NCBI GenBank assembly: GCA_003290165.1
Contig: QNQO01000558.1
Span: 434,001-498,000 of the forward strand
Length of the DNA: 64,000 nucleotides
Origin: Berberis thunbergii
Lineage: Eukaryota > Streptophyta > Magnoliopsida > Ranunculales > Berberidaceae
Direction: 5' to 3'
Below, piece after piece: positions 48,596 to 58,281 of the stretch. The first letter of the stretch is position 1. Each line of letters starts with the position of its first letter. The notes under the pieces are model-generated. The model was not told the origin of the DNA. It was given only the letters and a program-made list of their open reading frames with translations, and made no database searches. The translations under genes were made by a program, and so were the position numbers.

Positions 48596-48670
48596 GTGGC
48601 TATAGTTTAGTGGTAAGAATTCCACGTTATGGCCGTGGAGACCTGGGCTCGAATCCCAACAACAGCCCCA
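48596..48670 (+). pseudogene. tRNA-His pseudogene (anticodon ATG)
   Basis: GTGGCTATAGTTTAGTGG, then the anticodon arm CCACG-TTATGGC-CGTGG, then the T-arm CTGGGCTCGAATCCCA. This follows plant nuclear tRNA-His(GTG) almost base for base. The anticodon position has ATG instead of GTG. The 3' acceptor strand (CAACAACAGCCCCA) no longer pairs with the 5' GTGGCTA, so the molecule could not mature normally. Boxes A and B are still recognisable. Confidence 0.8.
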
Positions 48671-48721
48671 GTGTTAAGATTCTCGCTTAGAAGGCCGAGT
48701 TCAATTCTCTGAATGCCCCCG
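48671..48721 (+). pseudogene. tRNA-Pro 3' fragment fused to the tRNA-His relic
   Basis: TTAAGATTCTCGCTTAG, then GCCGAGTTCAATTCTCTGAATG and CCCCC resemble the anticodon arm and T-arm of plant tRNA-Pro (ATTCTCGCTTnGGGTGCGAGAG, then CCGAGTTCAATTCTCGGAATG). Part of the anticodon loop and variable region is deleted and the 5' third is missing. Confidence 0.6.
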
Positions 48722-49301
48722 AAATACCTTTTTTCTTTTTCTTTTGCAGAATGGCCATAACTATCTTCTCGCCCCACACCTCCTATCTTTGCGTTTCTAT
48801 TCGTTTCGCGAAATGAATTAACTTTAGTTTTACTTACCATGAGATAGAATGTGAAGCGTGAACGGGTACGAGAGAGTGAGAGCACTTAACATCAAATTTT
48901 GTTATTGTTCAAGACGTCTGAGAGCGTATATACATGCAACGTACTTTAATAATTTTGTTATTGTATATTTTAAAATATTAACTTGAAATAAATAATTTTA
49001 TTTTATTAATATATAATTCTTTAGAATTAATTATCAAATAATAGTTATTTAAGAATAACAACGTGCATAGAATAAATAAATAGATTTATAAATAATCAAT
49101 AATAGGAATATACAGATGGAAACTTAAAAACTATTATGTTTATGAAACATTTTTAGTTATATATCAAAGCATAGTAGTCATTAAAAGCATAAAGAATTGA
49201 TGAAACAAAAGTATTTGATCGATGATTCAAATTTTGGAAGTGAAATTTCATGATCCATAAAATTGAGATTTGAGTATAACTGGCTCCAAATCGACAAAGC
49301 G
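48722..49301. other. AT-rich intergenic DNA
   Basis: This is very AT-rich (especially 48940-49140), with no gene, RNA or defined repeat seen. Confidence 0.5.
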
Positions 49302-49640
49302 TGTCACAATCACAGATTAGCTTTGGAGTTTCAGAAATATTGGCAAGAATAATGAAGCGAGAGATTTAAATTTGAAATTAGGAAGGATAGATAAGTAATT
49401 ATTGTTTTGTTAGTTTGGACCAACAATTAAGAACACGTGTCAGTTATGTAGTGGTCATTCTCATATCATGTTAGGAGCTCTTGTATAAAATGGGACCAAA
49501 TATAAGAGATTAGACAGAGAAGAATAAAAGAAATAAGCTCAATTCAGAGTGAACTTGAGAGAGTTGCAATCAGATCTATCTTTCACATTCAATTCAATCA
49601 TTTTTCTTCACTAATTTGATCTCAACTTGTCGGGTACATG
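49302..49640 (+). repeat. Probable 5' LTR of the host-gene-carrying element
   Basis: It starts TGTCACAATCACAG, has a TATA box (GTATAAAATGGG, ~49473) and pyrimidine-rich sequence toward TTGATCTCAACTTG, near 49620. The end is approximate. No primer site beginning TGG is evident. Confidence 0.55.
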
Positions 49641-49764
49641 ACAATGAACAAGAAACTAAAACTAGTGTCATTGTTCTTGCTAAGAAGCCTCATGAAAATG
49701 ACGTTGTTGCCACCTGTGCTCAAGTGTGAGGAAGTATGTTATCTACTGTAGTTACTGGAAAAGC

Positions 49765-50206
49765 TGTGAAACAGGAAACTGTTTGGACTTCTGAAAACTG
49801 TTTTGTGAAACAGAAAACGGTTTTTTGAACAGGAAACAAATTCTAGGAAACAGGAAACTGTTGTTCCTATATATACTAGGAACTGTAGCTGTTTTATTAT
49901 TGCATGTAGAAAAACTGTGAAGTACAGGGAATAGAGAAAGATAATTGCTGGAATTGTTTCATCTCTTGTTGAGAGATTGTGTGAGAATTGTCATCTTTTT
50001 GTACCTTGTTCTTGAATATAGTGGAATCACCTCACCGTGGACGTAGGCGCAATTCGCCGAACCACGTAAACCTTGTGTCTCTTGTGGTAGGTTCTTGGTT
50101 TTCTCTGATTACTTTCATTGCTAGTTGCTCTATTTAATTGATTGGATCCTTGTGCTATTTGTGTGTAATTGTTGGTGTCTACCCGCTTCCGCAATAAGGC
50201 GCAACA
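49765..50206 (+). repeat. 5' LTR of Copia
   Basis: 442 bp, with TATATATA near 49868. It ends GGCGCAACA just before the primer site. Confidence 0.93.
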
Positions 50207-50208
50207 AT

Positions 50209-50220
50209 TGGTATCAGAGC
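50209..50220 (+). promoter_or_regulatory. Copia primer-binding site (initiator tRNA-Met)
   Basis: TGGTATCAGAGC is an exact match to the standard site, two bases after the LTR. Confidence 0.93.
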
Positions 50221-50331
50221 ACTAAGGGAAATTGATCTTGAATTGTTCTACTCAATATTGTGAGGATTCAAAAGTGCTAGGGTTTGTTTGTGCACAAGTT
50301 GTTTGAAGAAGAAAAACTGTAGTGAAGCTTC

Positions 50332-53300
50332 TTGTCTAGAAAGTCACGGGTTTTGATTGCAATGACATCCAAGGTGAGCAAGGCACATGTGGGGAAGTAT
50401 GAAATCGAGAAATTTAATGGTAAGAACGATTTCGGATATTGGAGAATACAAATGAAGAATTTGCTTATTTATCAGAAATTACACAAGGCATTACTAGGGA
50501 AGGATAAAAATGCTGAAACCATGTCAGATGATGAATGGGAAGAATTGGATTTGGAGGCTCGTGCTGCTATTTGCTTGTGTCTGGATAGAGACGTAGTTTT
50601 TTTAGTTAATGAAGAGACTACGGCAGCTGATGTTTGGTTAAAGCTTGAGTCACAGTTTTTGACTAAGACATTATCAAACAGGTTATACTTGAAAACCCAA
50701 TTGTACAAACTAGCAATGGATGAGGGCACTCCAATTGGTGATCATATCTCCAAGTTTACACGGATTATCTCAAATTTGAGAGATGTGGATGTGAAGATTG
50801 AGGATGAAGACCAAGCAATTATATTGCTTTACTCCTTGCCACAGTCATATGAAAATCTTGTACAAACAATTTTGTTTGGAAAAGATGAACTTATATTTGA
50901 TGAAACTACCAATGCACTTTTGTCTAATGAGATTCGGAAGAAAACTTCATCAAGTGGTAGTGGGAAAGATCAAGCTGAAGGGTTGGTTGCTAGAGGAAGG
51001 TCTCAAGTGAAATTATCTTCAAAGAGTGGAAAATCTAGATCAAAGTCTAGATGTCCACAATGTCACAAATGTAGAGAGTTGGGGCATATTAGAAAAAATT
51101 GTCCAAATCAAGGTAAAAGTAATCATGATAACAGTTGGAAGGGCAAGAAAAAACAAGATAAGGGTGATACTAGTGAAGCAAGTATTGCATCTAGTACGAA
51201 AAAGGATGAAGAATGTTATTCAGCTGCAGGTGAAAACATATAAATCTCTGGGAGATGGATCCTTGACTCTGGGTGTTCTTACCATATGTACCCAAACAGG
51301 GAGTGGTTCACTACCTATGAGCACATTGATTGTGGTACTGTTCTGATGGGTAATGATTACGCTTGCAAGACAGTTGGAATTGGAACAATGAGGATTAAGA
51401 TGTATGATGGTGTTGTGAGAACCTTAACTGATGTGAGGCATGTCCCAGCCTTGAAAAAGAACCTTATATCGCTTGGTGTTTTAGACTCCAATGGTTGTAA
51501 GTTTACAGCGGTAGGTGGAGTTTTAAAGGTTGTCCGTGGGTCTTTGGTTGTCATGAAAGGGATCAAACAAGGTAACTTGTACACCTTGATGGGTAACACG
51601 GTAACAGGAAATGTGGCAGTGAGAACTTCTTCATCGGAAAGCACTAGGTTATGGCACATGCGACTTGGGCATATGACAGAAAAATGATTGTCTCTACTGA
51701 GCAAGCAAGGGTTACTGAAGGGTATGCAGAAACCGACTATGGAGTTTTGCGAGCATTGTGTATATGGAAAACAATGTAGGGTAAAATTCAGTACAAGCAA
51801 GCACAGGAGCAGAGGTATTCTAGACTATGTGCATACAGATGTGTGGGGGCCAGCAAAGGTCGCCTCTAAGGGAAGTTCCAGGTACTTTGTGTCCTTCATT
51901 GATGATTATTCCCGTTACACATGGGTATATTTTTTGAAGTCTAAGATTGAAGTATTTGAGACATTTAAAAGGTGGAGAGCAGTGGTTGAGAATAGAACTG
52001 GAAGAAAGGTGAAGACTTTGAGGTCTGATAATGGTACCGAGTATATTGAATGTACTTTCAAACAGTTTTGTGATCAGAAAGGAATTGTTCGACATTGGAC
52101 TGTTAGAGACACGCCACAACAAAATGGAGTTGCTGAGAGACTGAACCGTACTATGCTTGAAAGAGCTAGGTGTATGCGCTCCAATGCTTGTCTTGGCAGA
52201 GAATGGTGGGCTGAATCAATAGCCACCGCGTGTTTCTTGATTAATAGATCTCCACATTCTATATTAGACTGCAAAACACCTTATGAGGTGTGGTCAGGTG
52301 AACATGTTGATTACAGTATACTGAAAGTTTTCGGTTGTATTGCCTACTACTATGTGAAAGAAAATAAGCTTGATGCTAGGGCTAAAAAGGCCATTTTCTT
52401 GGGGGTATGCAAAAGGCGTGAAGGGTTATCGTCTATGGTGTTTAGAGGATAATAAATTTGTGATCAGTCGAGATGTTACATTTGATGAGAATTCCTTGTT
52501 AGCTTGTATTAAAGCTAAGGAGTTGGTTGATAGTGGTGGTGAATCTAGCAACACTCAGAAAGTGGAAGTTGAAGCGTCTGTGGATGCAGCAGATGAACAA
52601 GTGGTTGAAGCAGACACACATGATCCGAATTATGAGCCTGAAACCATGAGGAACAACAACTAGTTCAAGATAATCAATCCCAGCAACAACCTTTGGCCTT
52701 AACTAGGTCAAAACGACTGGTTAAGCAAGTTCAAAAATTTGGCTTTGAGGAACCGTTGAAGCACTATGGTCAGTTGAATACAGTTAATTTGGTTGCATAT
52801 GCACTCTCTGTGGAAGATGATGAGCCAACTACTTACAAGCAGGTCGCTCGTCATTCAGATAGTCAGAGTTGGTTAGTAGCTATGCAGGGTGAGATGAAGT
52901 CTCTCCAGAAGAACCATACTTGGGATCTAGTGTCGTTGCCTAATGGAAGGAAAGCAATTGGCTGCAAGTGGGTGTTTAAGAAGAAATAGACTACTCTAGA
53001 GTCTGGTACTCAATTCAAGGCAAGATTAGTAGCTAAGGGTTTTGCTAAGAGGGAAGGCGTTGACTACAATGAGATATTTTTGCCTGTGGTAAAACACACT
53101 TCTATACGTGTGTTGTTGAGCTTGGTAGCTCATGATGACCTTGAGCTTGAACAACTTGATGTGAAAACAACTTTCTTGCATGGAGACTTAGAGGAGGAAA
53201 TTTATATGCATCAGCCGAAAGGTTTTAAGGTTGTTGGAAAGGAAGACCATGTTTGTTGTTTGAGGAGATCACTTCATGGGTTAAAGCAATCACCTAGGCA

Positions 53301-54350
53301 GTGGTACAAACGGTTTGACACTTTTATGTTGAAACATGGGTTCACAGGAAGTATGATAGTTGTGTTTACTTGAAAAAACTTCGTAGTGGCGATTTTATTT
53401 ATCTTTTGCTCTATGTTGACGATATGCTCATTGCCTGTAAGAGTATGGTGGAGATAAAAAATTAAAGTCTCAACTTGCATATGAGTTTGAGATGAAGGAT
53501 ATGGGTGCTGCAAGGAAAATACTTGGTATGGAGATAAGAAGAGAAAGGGAGAATACAAAATTATTTCTTTCACAGAAAGGGTACCTTGAGAAGGTCATAT
53601 CACGGTTTGGCATAGAAAACACAAAGCCGGTTATTACTCCTTTGGCTTCACATTTTAGACTTTCTCGAAAGTTATCTCCAGTCACAGTGGAAGAAAAGGA
53701 ATACATGTCACGTGTTCCTTATCTAGTGTAGTTGGCAGTTTAATGTATGCTATGGTGTGTACACGCCCTGACATTTCACAGGCTGTTAGTGTTGTGAACA
53801 AGTATATGGAAAACCCTGGGAATAAACATTGGGAGGCAGTGAAATGGATGCTTAGGTACTTAAAAGGTACCTTGGATGTGGGTTTGGACTTCAGTGGAGA
53901 TTCATGTCAGGTTCGTGGGTTTGTTGATTCTAATTATGCTGGTGATCTAGATAGACGAAAATCTACTACTGGTTACGTATTTCAGATATACAGTGCTCCG
54001 GTTAGTTGGAGATCTATGTTTCAGGATACAATGACTCTTTCTACTATAGAGGCAGAGAATATGGCATTGACAGAGGCTGTAAAAGAAGCATTGTGGCTTC
54101 AAGGTCTTGTAAATGACTTGGGTGTGGAACAAGATAGTGTTGAGGTTCTCTGTGACAGTCTGAGTGCCATCCACTTGGCTAATTAAAATCAGGTTCATCA
54201 TGCAAGGACTAAGCATATTGACGTCCGATATCACTTTGTTCAAGATGTAATTGAGGATGGTGATGTGTCTTTGGTGAAAGTACACACAAAAGACAACCCT
54301 GCTGATATGTTGACAAAGGTTGTTCTTGGAGTTAAGTTCCAACATTGTTT
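50332..54350 (+). pseudogene. Copia gag-pol polyprotein, broken by stops and frameshifts
   Basis: The probable start is ATG 50362 (MTSKVSKAHVGKYEIEKFNG). Gag ends with the knuckle CHKCRELGHIRKNC (51064-51105). A TAA at 51241 separates it from the protease region ([14 protein letters not shown], 51252-51293). The GAG-preintegrase part ends at TGA 51685 ([13 protein letters not shown]). Integrase spans about 51830-52300 (DYSRYTWVYFLKSK, DNGTEYIECTF, TPQQNGVAERLNRTMLERAR). RT is at 52850-53480, with WVFKKK then a stop, QLDVKTTFLHGDLEEEIYM and LLYVDDMLIA. RNase H is at 53740-54340 (TRPDISQAVSVVNKYM, RRKSTTGYVF, CDSLSAIHLAN then a stop). The motif set fits the Tork/Tnt1-like group. The coding sequence is otherwise long and well conserved, so inactivation looks fairly recent compared with the Gypsy elements. 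Confidence 0.92.
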
Positions 54351-54519
54351 GGACTTACTCCACATTGACTCATGTTGATTGAGGGCCCTTTGGGGCGTTG
54401 CCCTTCGGGGCGGTTTCGTGAGGTGACAAAGCTATGGTAGAGCGTTAATCAGTTTATTCTTTTTCCTTGTTTCGGCTCATTTTTTCCTTAAATAAAAAAA
54501 ATTCGCCGAAGTGGAGAAT

Positions 54520-55019
54520 TGTGAAACAGGAAACTGTTTGGACTTCTTTTTGAAACATGAAACTGTTTGGACTCCTGTTTGAAACAGGAAACTGTTTGGA
54601 TTTCTGGAAACTGTTTTGTGAAACAGAAAACTGTTTTTTGAACAGGAAACAAATTCTAGGAAACAAGAAACTGCTGTTCCTATATATACTAGGAACTGTA
54701 GCTGTTTTATTATTGCACGTAGAAAAACTGTGAAGCACAGGGAATAGAGAAAGATAATTGCTGGAATTGTTTCATCTCTTGTTGAAAGATTGTGTGAGAA
54801 TTGTCATCTTCTTGTACCTTGTTTTTTAATATAGTGGAATCACCTCATCGTGGACGTAGGCGCAATTCGCCGAACCACGTAAACCTTGTGTCTCTTGTGG
54901 TAGGTTCTTGGTTTTCTTTAATTACTTTCATTGCTAGTTGCTCTATTTAATTGATTAGATCCTTGTAGTACTTGTGTGCAATTGTTGGTGTCTACCCGCT
55001 TCCGCAATAAGGCAAAACA
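54520..55019 (+). repeat. 3' LTR of Copia
   Basis: 500 bp. It exceeds the left LTR by ~58 bp because of an internal duplication near its start (GAAACATGAAACTGTTTGG then GAAACAGGAAACTGTTTGG). The rest is highly similar to the left LTR. Confidence 0.93.
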
Positions 55020-55199
55020 AAAGCAACTAAGGAGAGTGGAAGTTCATCGGTGGTTGAACATGGCTTTTCAACAGGAAGTGAATTGTGCACCCGAAGCCAC
55101 AAATGTCTCCTAAGAGAAGTGAATGTGTTGTTCTTGCATTGCACAAAGATTGTTTGAAGAAATTCTGCAGAGACGACTCAAATCGTTCGTCAAAGGGTG

Positions 55200-56181
55200 A
55201 CTTACTCTTCTTATATAAAAGTTAAGATGAAAGCTCAGGAGAATGTTCGACGAAATATCCTTGACGTGACCACAAATGTTCCATCAAGAGAGGTTCAACT
55301 ATCCGCATTGATGGGGGCCAGTTCTGCCAACCCTCTTGATATTCTATTGGTCGGTGGTGGTGCCACTAGCTGTGGTGTGGCACTTGATGCTGAGACTAGA
55401 GAGCACCGTGTTGGACTGGTTGAGCGGGATGATTTCCCTGCAGGACTTCTTCGAGATTGACTAAGTTGATTCATGGAAGGGTTTGTTACTTGGAAAATGT
55501 CATCTTTAATCTGGACTATGGGCAGCTCAAGTTGTTTTTCCATGCACTTGATGAGCATAAACAGGTGATTGAGAATGCTCCACACTTATGTAATGCTTTG
55601 TCGTGCATGATTCCATGTTTCAACTGGCTTGAAGTAGTGTACTACTGGATGGGATTGAAATTATATGATGTGGTTGGAGGAGCATACCTTCTGCATTTGT
55701 TCCGGCATTATTCAGCACATGAATCTAATGAGCTCTTTTCTACCCTTGCGAGGAAGGGAAGGGATAGAAACTTGATAGGTACAGTAGTATACTATGATGG
55801 CCAAATGAATAACTCTCGATTTAATGTCGGGCTTGCATGTACTGCTGCATTAGCTGGTGCGGCAGTGCTTAACCATGCTGAGGTTGTATACTTTATTAAG
55901 GATGACGATAGAAAGCGGAAAATTGGTGCACGCATCCAAAACATTTTTCAGGCAAAGAGTTTGATACATATTCCAAAGATGTTGTGAATGCGGCTGGACC
56001 ATTTTGTGATGCTGTGAGGAAAATGGCCAACGAAGATGCACCACCGAGGATCTGTCCTAGTAGCGGTGTACACATTGTTCTCCCTGATTATTATTCCCCT
56101 GAAGGAATGGCCTTAATAGACCCTAAAACCAAGGATGGACGTGTTGTTTTCATGCTGCCATGGTTGGGAAGAACGGTTGCA
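55200..56181 (+). pseudogene. Intronless fragment of FAD-dependent glycerol-3-phosphate dehydrogenase (SDP6 type)
   Basis: The parent enzyme oxidises glycerol-3-phosphate at the inner mitochondrial membrane and passes electrons to ubiquinone. In this copy the FAD-binding start reads LDILLVGGGATSCGVALDA; the usual GGGATGCG has one Gly changed to Ser. Then come VGLVERDDFPAG, TKLIHGRVCYLENVIFNLDY, VVYYWMGLKLYDVVGG, YYDGQMNNSRFNVGLACTAA and PSSGVHIVLPDYYSPEGMAL, ending LPWLGRTVAG. These are consecutive blocks of the family over ~320 residues, with no intron. Two frameshifts (near 55450 and 55985) and loss of a segment after FPAG show decay. It stops abruptly at ~56181, where eIF2-gamma sequence begins. 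The lack of introns points to an RNA intermediate. Confidence 0.88.
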
Positions 56182-56990
56182 GGTGTGGCCATCAACAGAA
56201 ATGCAGCTATCCAAAAATTTATTCAAAAAACCATTGCTGATGGTGCACCACGTACTATTACCAATTTCTCGCTAGTTGAAGTATAATATTGATGTTGCAT
56301 GTAAATACCTCATAAAAGGATCTCTATCCCAGAGAGGAGCTTCGTCTCACTACCACGTATGATTGTTATTCGATCCTTTGATGTGAACAAACCTGGTTAT
56401 GAGGTGAATGAGATAAAAGGTGGCGTAGCTGGTGGAAGCATCCTCAGGGGTGTTTTGAAGGTAAATCAATTTATTAAGGTCCATTCTGAAAATGTGCTAA
56501 AAGATGAAAGTGGTAACATCAAGTGCACTCCAATATTTTCCCGAATAGTTTCTCTAATTGCTGAGCAGAATGAACTTCAGTTTGCTATTCCTGGTGGTCT
56601 ATTTGGTGTTGGTACTACCATGGAGTCCACATTAACATGTACTGATAGGCTTGTAGGTCAGATTCTCAACAAGGTGGGATAACTCCTTTATGTTTTTGGT
56701 GAACACAAGGTTAACTTGTTCATTCTTCGATGGCTTTTGGGATTCCGGACAAAAGGCTCAGAGGAACAAGGTAAAGTAGCAAAGCTGGCAAAAGGTGAGA
56801 TACTCGTCTTGAACATTGGTTATATGTCAACTAGAGCCGGAGTTGAAGCAGTCAAGAACAATCTTGCTAAGTTGCAACTCACCACACCTGTATACACCAG
56901 CAAGGGAGAGAAGGTTGCTCTGAACTTGAGAGTTGAGAAACATTGGCGTCCCATTGGATGGGGCCAGATTCAAGCTGGCTCACCTTGAGT
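56182..56990 (+). pseudogene. Intronless fragment of translation initiation factor eIF2 gamma
   Basis: The parent is the GTP-binding subunit of eIF2, which brings initiator tRNA to the ribosome. The copy starts mid-protein at VAINRNAAIQKFIQKTIADG. It continues with [13 protein letters not shown] (frame-shifted), [82 protein letters not shown] in variant form, and VEKHWRPIGWGQIQAG near the C-terminus. This covers domains 2 and 3 of the protein. The G-domain is absent. A stop at 56680 and frameshifts near 56283 and 56345 disable it. No introns are seen. The SDP6-to-eIF2-gamma join is in frame (GRTVAG then VAINRN). Confidence 0.9.
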
Positions 56991-57332
56991 TGTGCCACCA
57001 TGCCCAATCTTGCAGATCATCAAAGTCATGATCAACCTCCTTGATGGTGGATTGTTATGTGGTTCAAAAGAGTATGCTGCATTGTGCTGGCAAAATCTAG
57101 ATTTTAACAATAACGATCTCAAGAGGTATGTTATCTCAGAGAGCGAAGTTCGAAGTCTCTTAGCTTCCCTTGATAGCCCATTGCCACAAGAGTCTACAGT
57201 TGGACAAGCCATAAAGGATACAAGGATATTCTCTGGAAGTACCAAGCTGTTAGTATTGTGTTGGTTGCTTCTGTTGGAATAGTTGGATTCACTCTATGTC
57301 CTGCATTCAATACTTGAGGACAAGGATTTATT
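56991..57332 (+). pseudogene. Coding-like fragment of unknown origin
   Basis: After the eIF2-gamma end there is an open frame (YAALCWQNLDFNNNDLKRYV, SESEVRSLLASLDSPLPQ, STVGQAIKD). In another frame there is a hydrophobic end (KYQAVSIVLVASVGIVGFTL then CPAFNT and a stop). A frameshift near 57225 would join them into a protein with a C-terminal membrane segment. I do not recognise the family. It may be a third captured gene fragment. Confidence 0.4.
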
Positions 57333-57378
57333 AAATGGGAGGGCAATGTCACAATCACATATTAGCTTTGAAGTTTCA
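57333..57378 (+). repeat. Polypurine tract and truncated 3' LTR
   Basis: AAATGGGAGGGCAA (57333-57346) is followed by TGTCACAATCACATATTAGC then TTTGAAGTTTCA. This repeats 49302-49333 with two or three changes. After 57378 the similarity ends. Confidence 0.72.
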
Positions 57379-57440
57379 TAAGAGCAATTCTAGATGTCGA
57401 GGTTTTGCGCGAGGGATGGTGCGTCGCATGCGAGCAGCTG
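57379..57440. repeat. Outer part of the left inverted-repeat arm (partner outside window)
   Basis: Sequence GAGCAATTCTAGATGTCGAGG and the following bases lie between the truncated LTR and the proven inverted repeat. Its possible counterpart would lie beyond 64000, so whether it belongs to the arm cannot be tested here. Confidence 0.35.
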
Positions 57441-58281
57441 ACGTGGTAAAAAAAAAAAATTTGCGAGGGAAATCAAAATTTTGGGCGAGAAGAAGAGGGA
57501 AGGGAAGGTCTGAATAACTCATATTTCCTCCCCATTTTCCATCTCGACAGAGATAGAGAAGGCCCTCCCTCTCCCCAAACGAAGGCCCTCCATCTTGGTT
57601 GTGAGAATTTGTGGGTTTTGAGAGTGGGTTGTATTGGGGTTTGAGGGATTTTTTTTTCAACAGCAGTGGAGGATTCATGAGGTAATCCTCGTGCAGTGGA
57701 GATCTTCTTATTCGTCTTCTTGTTGTGAATCCTCACTTCAGTGAGGTGTTTTTTTAGGGTTTAGTCTTCGTAGTTATAGTCATTTCATGGCGGAGGAGTC
57801 ATCTTCTTCTTCTTCTTCGTCATCGAGTTGGTCGAGCTCTTACAGGGGAATGTCTTCGGACAACATCAAGGGCTTGATTCTAGCACTCTCTTCAAGCGTC
57901 TTTATCGGTGCTAGCTTCATTGTTAAGAAGAAAGGCTGGCACTTTTGGAATTAGGGCTGATAAGCACAAATTTCGAAAATATTTGGGTTTTTTTAGTGAA
58001 GATCTTCGGGGAGTTTTAGTTGATGTTGCTATTTTGTGATAGATTTAGCTATCTTAAGTCTCTTTCACTACTTCGATGTTGAAATTTCAGTAAATTTGGT
58101 TGGTTTTATTGGTAGTGTATTGTTCAATGTGTATGTATGCTAAGATCTGGTGCTAATTTGGAGTGTGGGTATTAAATGATTGCATTTTATACGGTGTCAA
58201 AAGGTTTCGGAGACTTAATTAACTCTATTGTCTAGTTAATTGCTGTTACTACTGGGATCTTAAAATTAATTTTGTTCTGGA
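57441..58281. repeat. Left arm of a large inverted repeat (NIPA promoter and exon 1)
   Basis: ACGTGGTAAAAAAAAA at 57441 through TTTTGTTCTGGA at 58281 is the reverse complement of 64000-63152, with scattered differences. It includes the 5' leader, exon 1 and part of intron 1 of a NIPA-type gene. The arm in the window is ~841 bp. The right arm continues past the window edge. Confidence 0.92.
57787..57951 (+). pseudogene. NIPA-type magnesium transporter exon 1, decayed inverted copy
   Basis: MAEESSSSSSSSSSWSSSYR then GMSSDNIKGLILALSSSVFI matches the minus-strand exon at 63656-63473. Here 11 bases are missing after AAGAAAGGC (near 57935), which shifts the frame. The intron donor is GATAAG instead of GTAAG. 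No second exon follows in this orientation. Confidence 0.88.

Larger units (their letters stand above)
49765..55019 (+). mobile_element. Ty1/Copia LTR retrotransposon (5.25 kb) nested in the Bs1-like element
   Basis: LTRs lie at 49765-50206 and 54520-55019. Both begin TGTGAAACAGGAAACTG and end in CA. A perfect 5-bp duplication, AAAGC, flanks them (49760-49764 and 55020-55024). TGGTATCAGAGC at 50209-50220 is a perfect initiator-Met primer site. The interior encodes gag, protease, integrase, RT and RNase H in Copia order, with several in-frame stops. Excising the element with one AAAGC restores a continuous frame in the host sequence (TGKATKESGSSS), so the insertion is secondary to the surrounding element. 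Confidence 0.95.
49302..57378 (+). mobile_element. Non-autonomous LTR retrotransposon carrying host-gene cDNAs (Bs1-like)
   Basis: The left border starts TGTCACAATCACAGATTAGC and continues as an LTR-like region with TATAAAA near 49475. The same words (TGTCACAATCACATATTAGC, then TTTGAAGTTTCA) reappear at 57347-57378, directly after a polypurine tract (AAATGGGAGGGCAA), exactly as at an internal/3' LTR junction. The right LTR is cut to ~32 bp by the inverted-repeat block that follows. Removing the Copia element (49765-55019) leaves an interior of about 2.5 kb. It holds an SDP6-type dehydrogenase fragment, an eIF2-gamma fragment and a further coding-like piece, but no gag, RT or integrase. The left LTR end and primer site are not clear, so the LTR assignment rests on the PPT and the shared ~32 bp. 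Confidence 0.68.

Noticed and set aside
57335..57517. Open frame over the PPT and start of the inverted repeat
   Set aside because: It spans a junction between two unrelated elements and has no coding signature.
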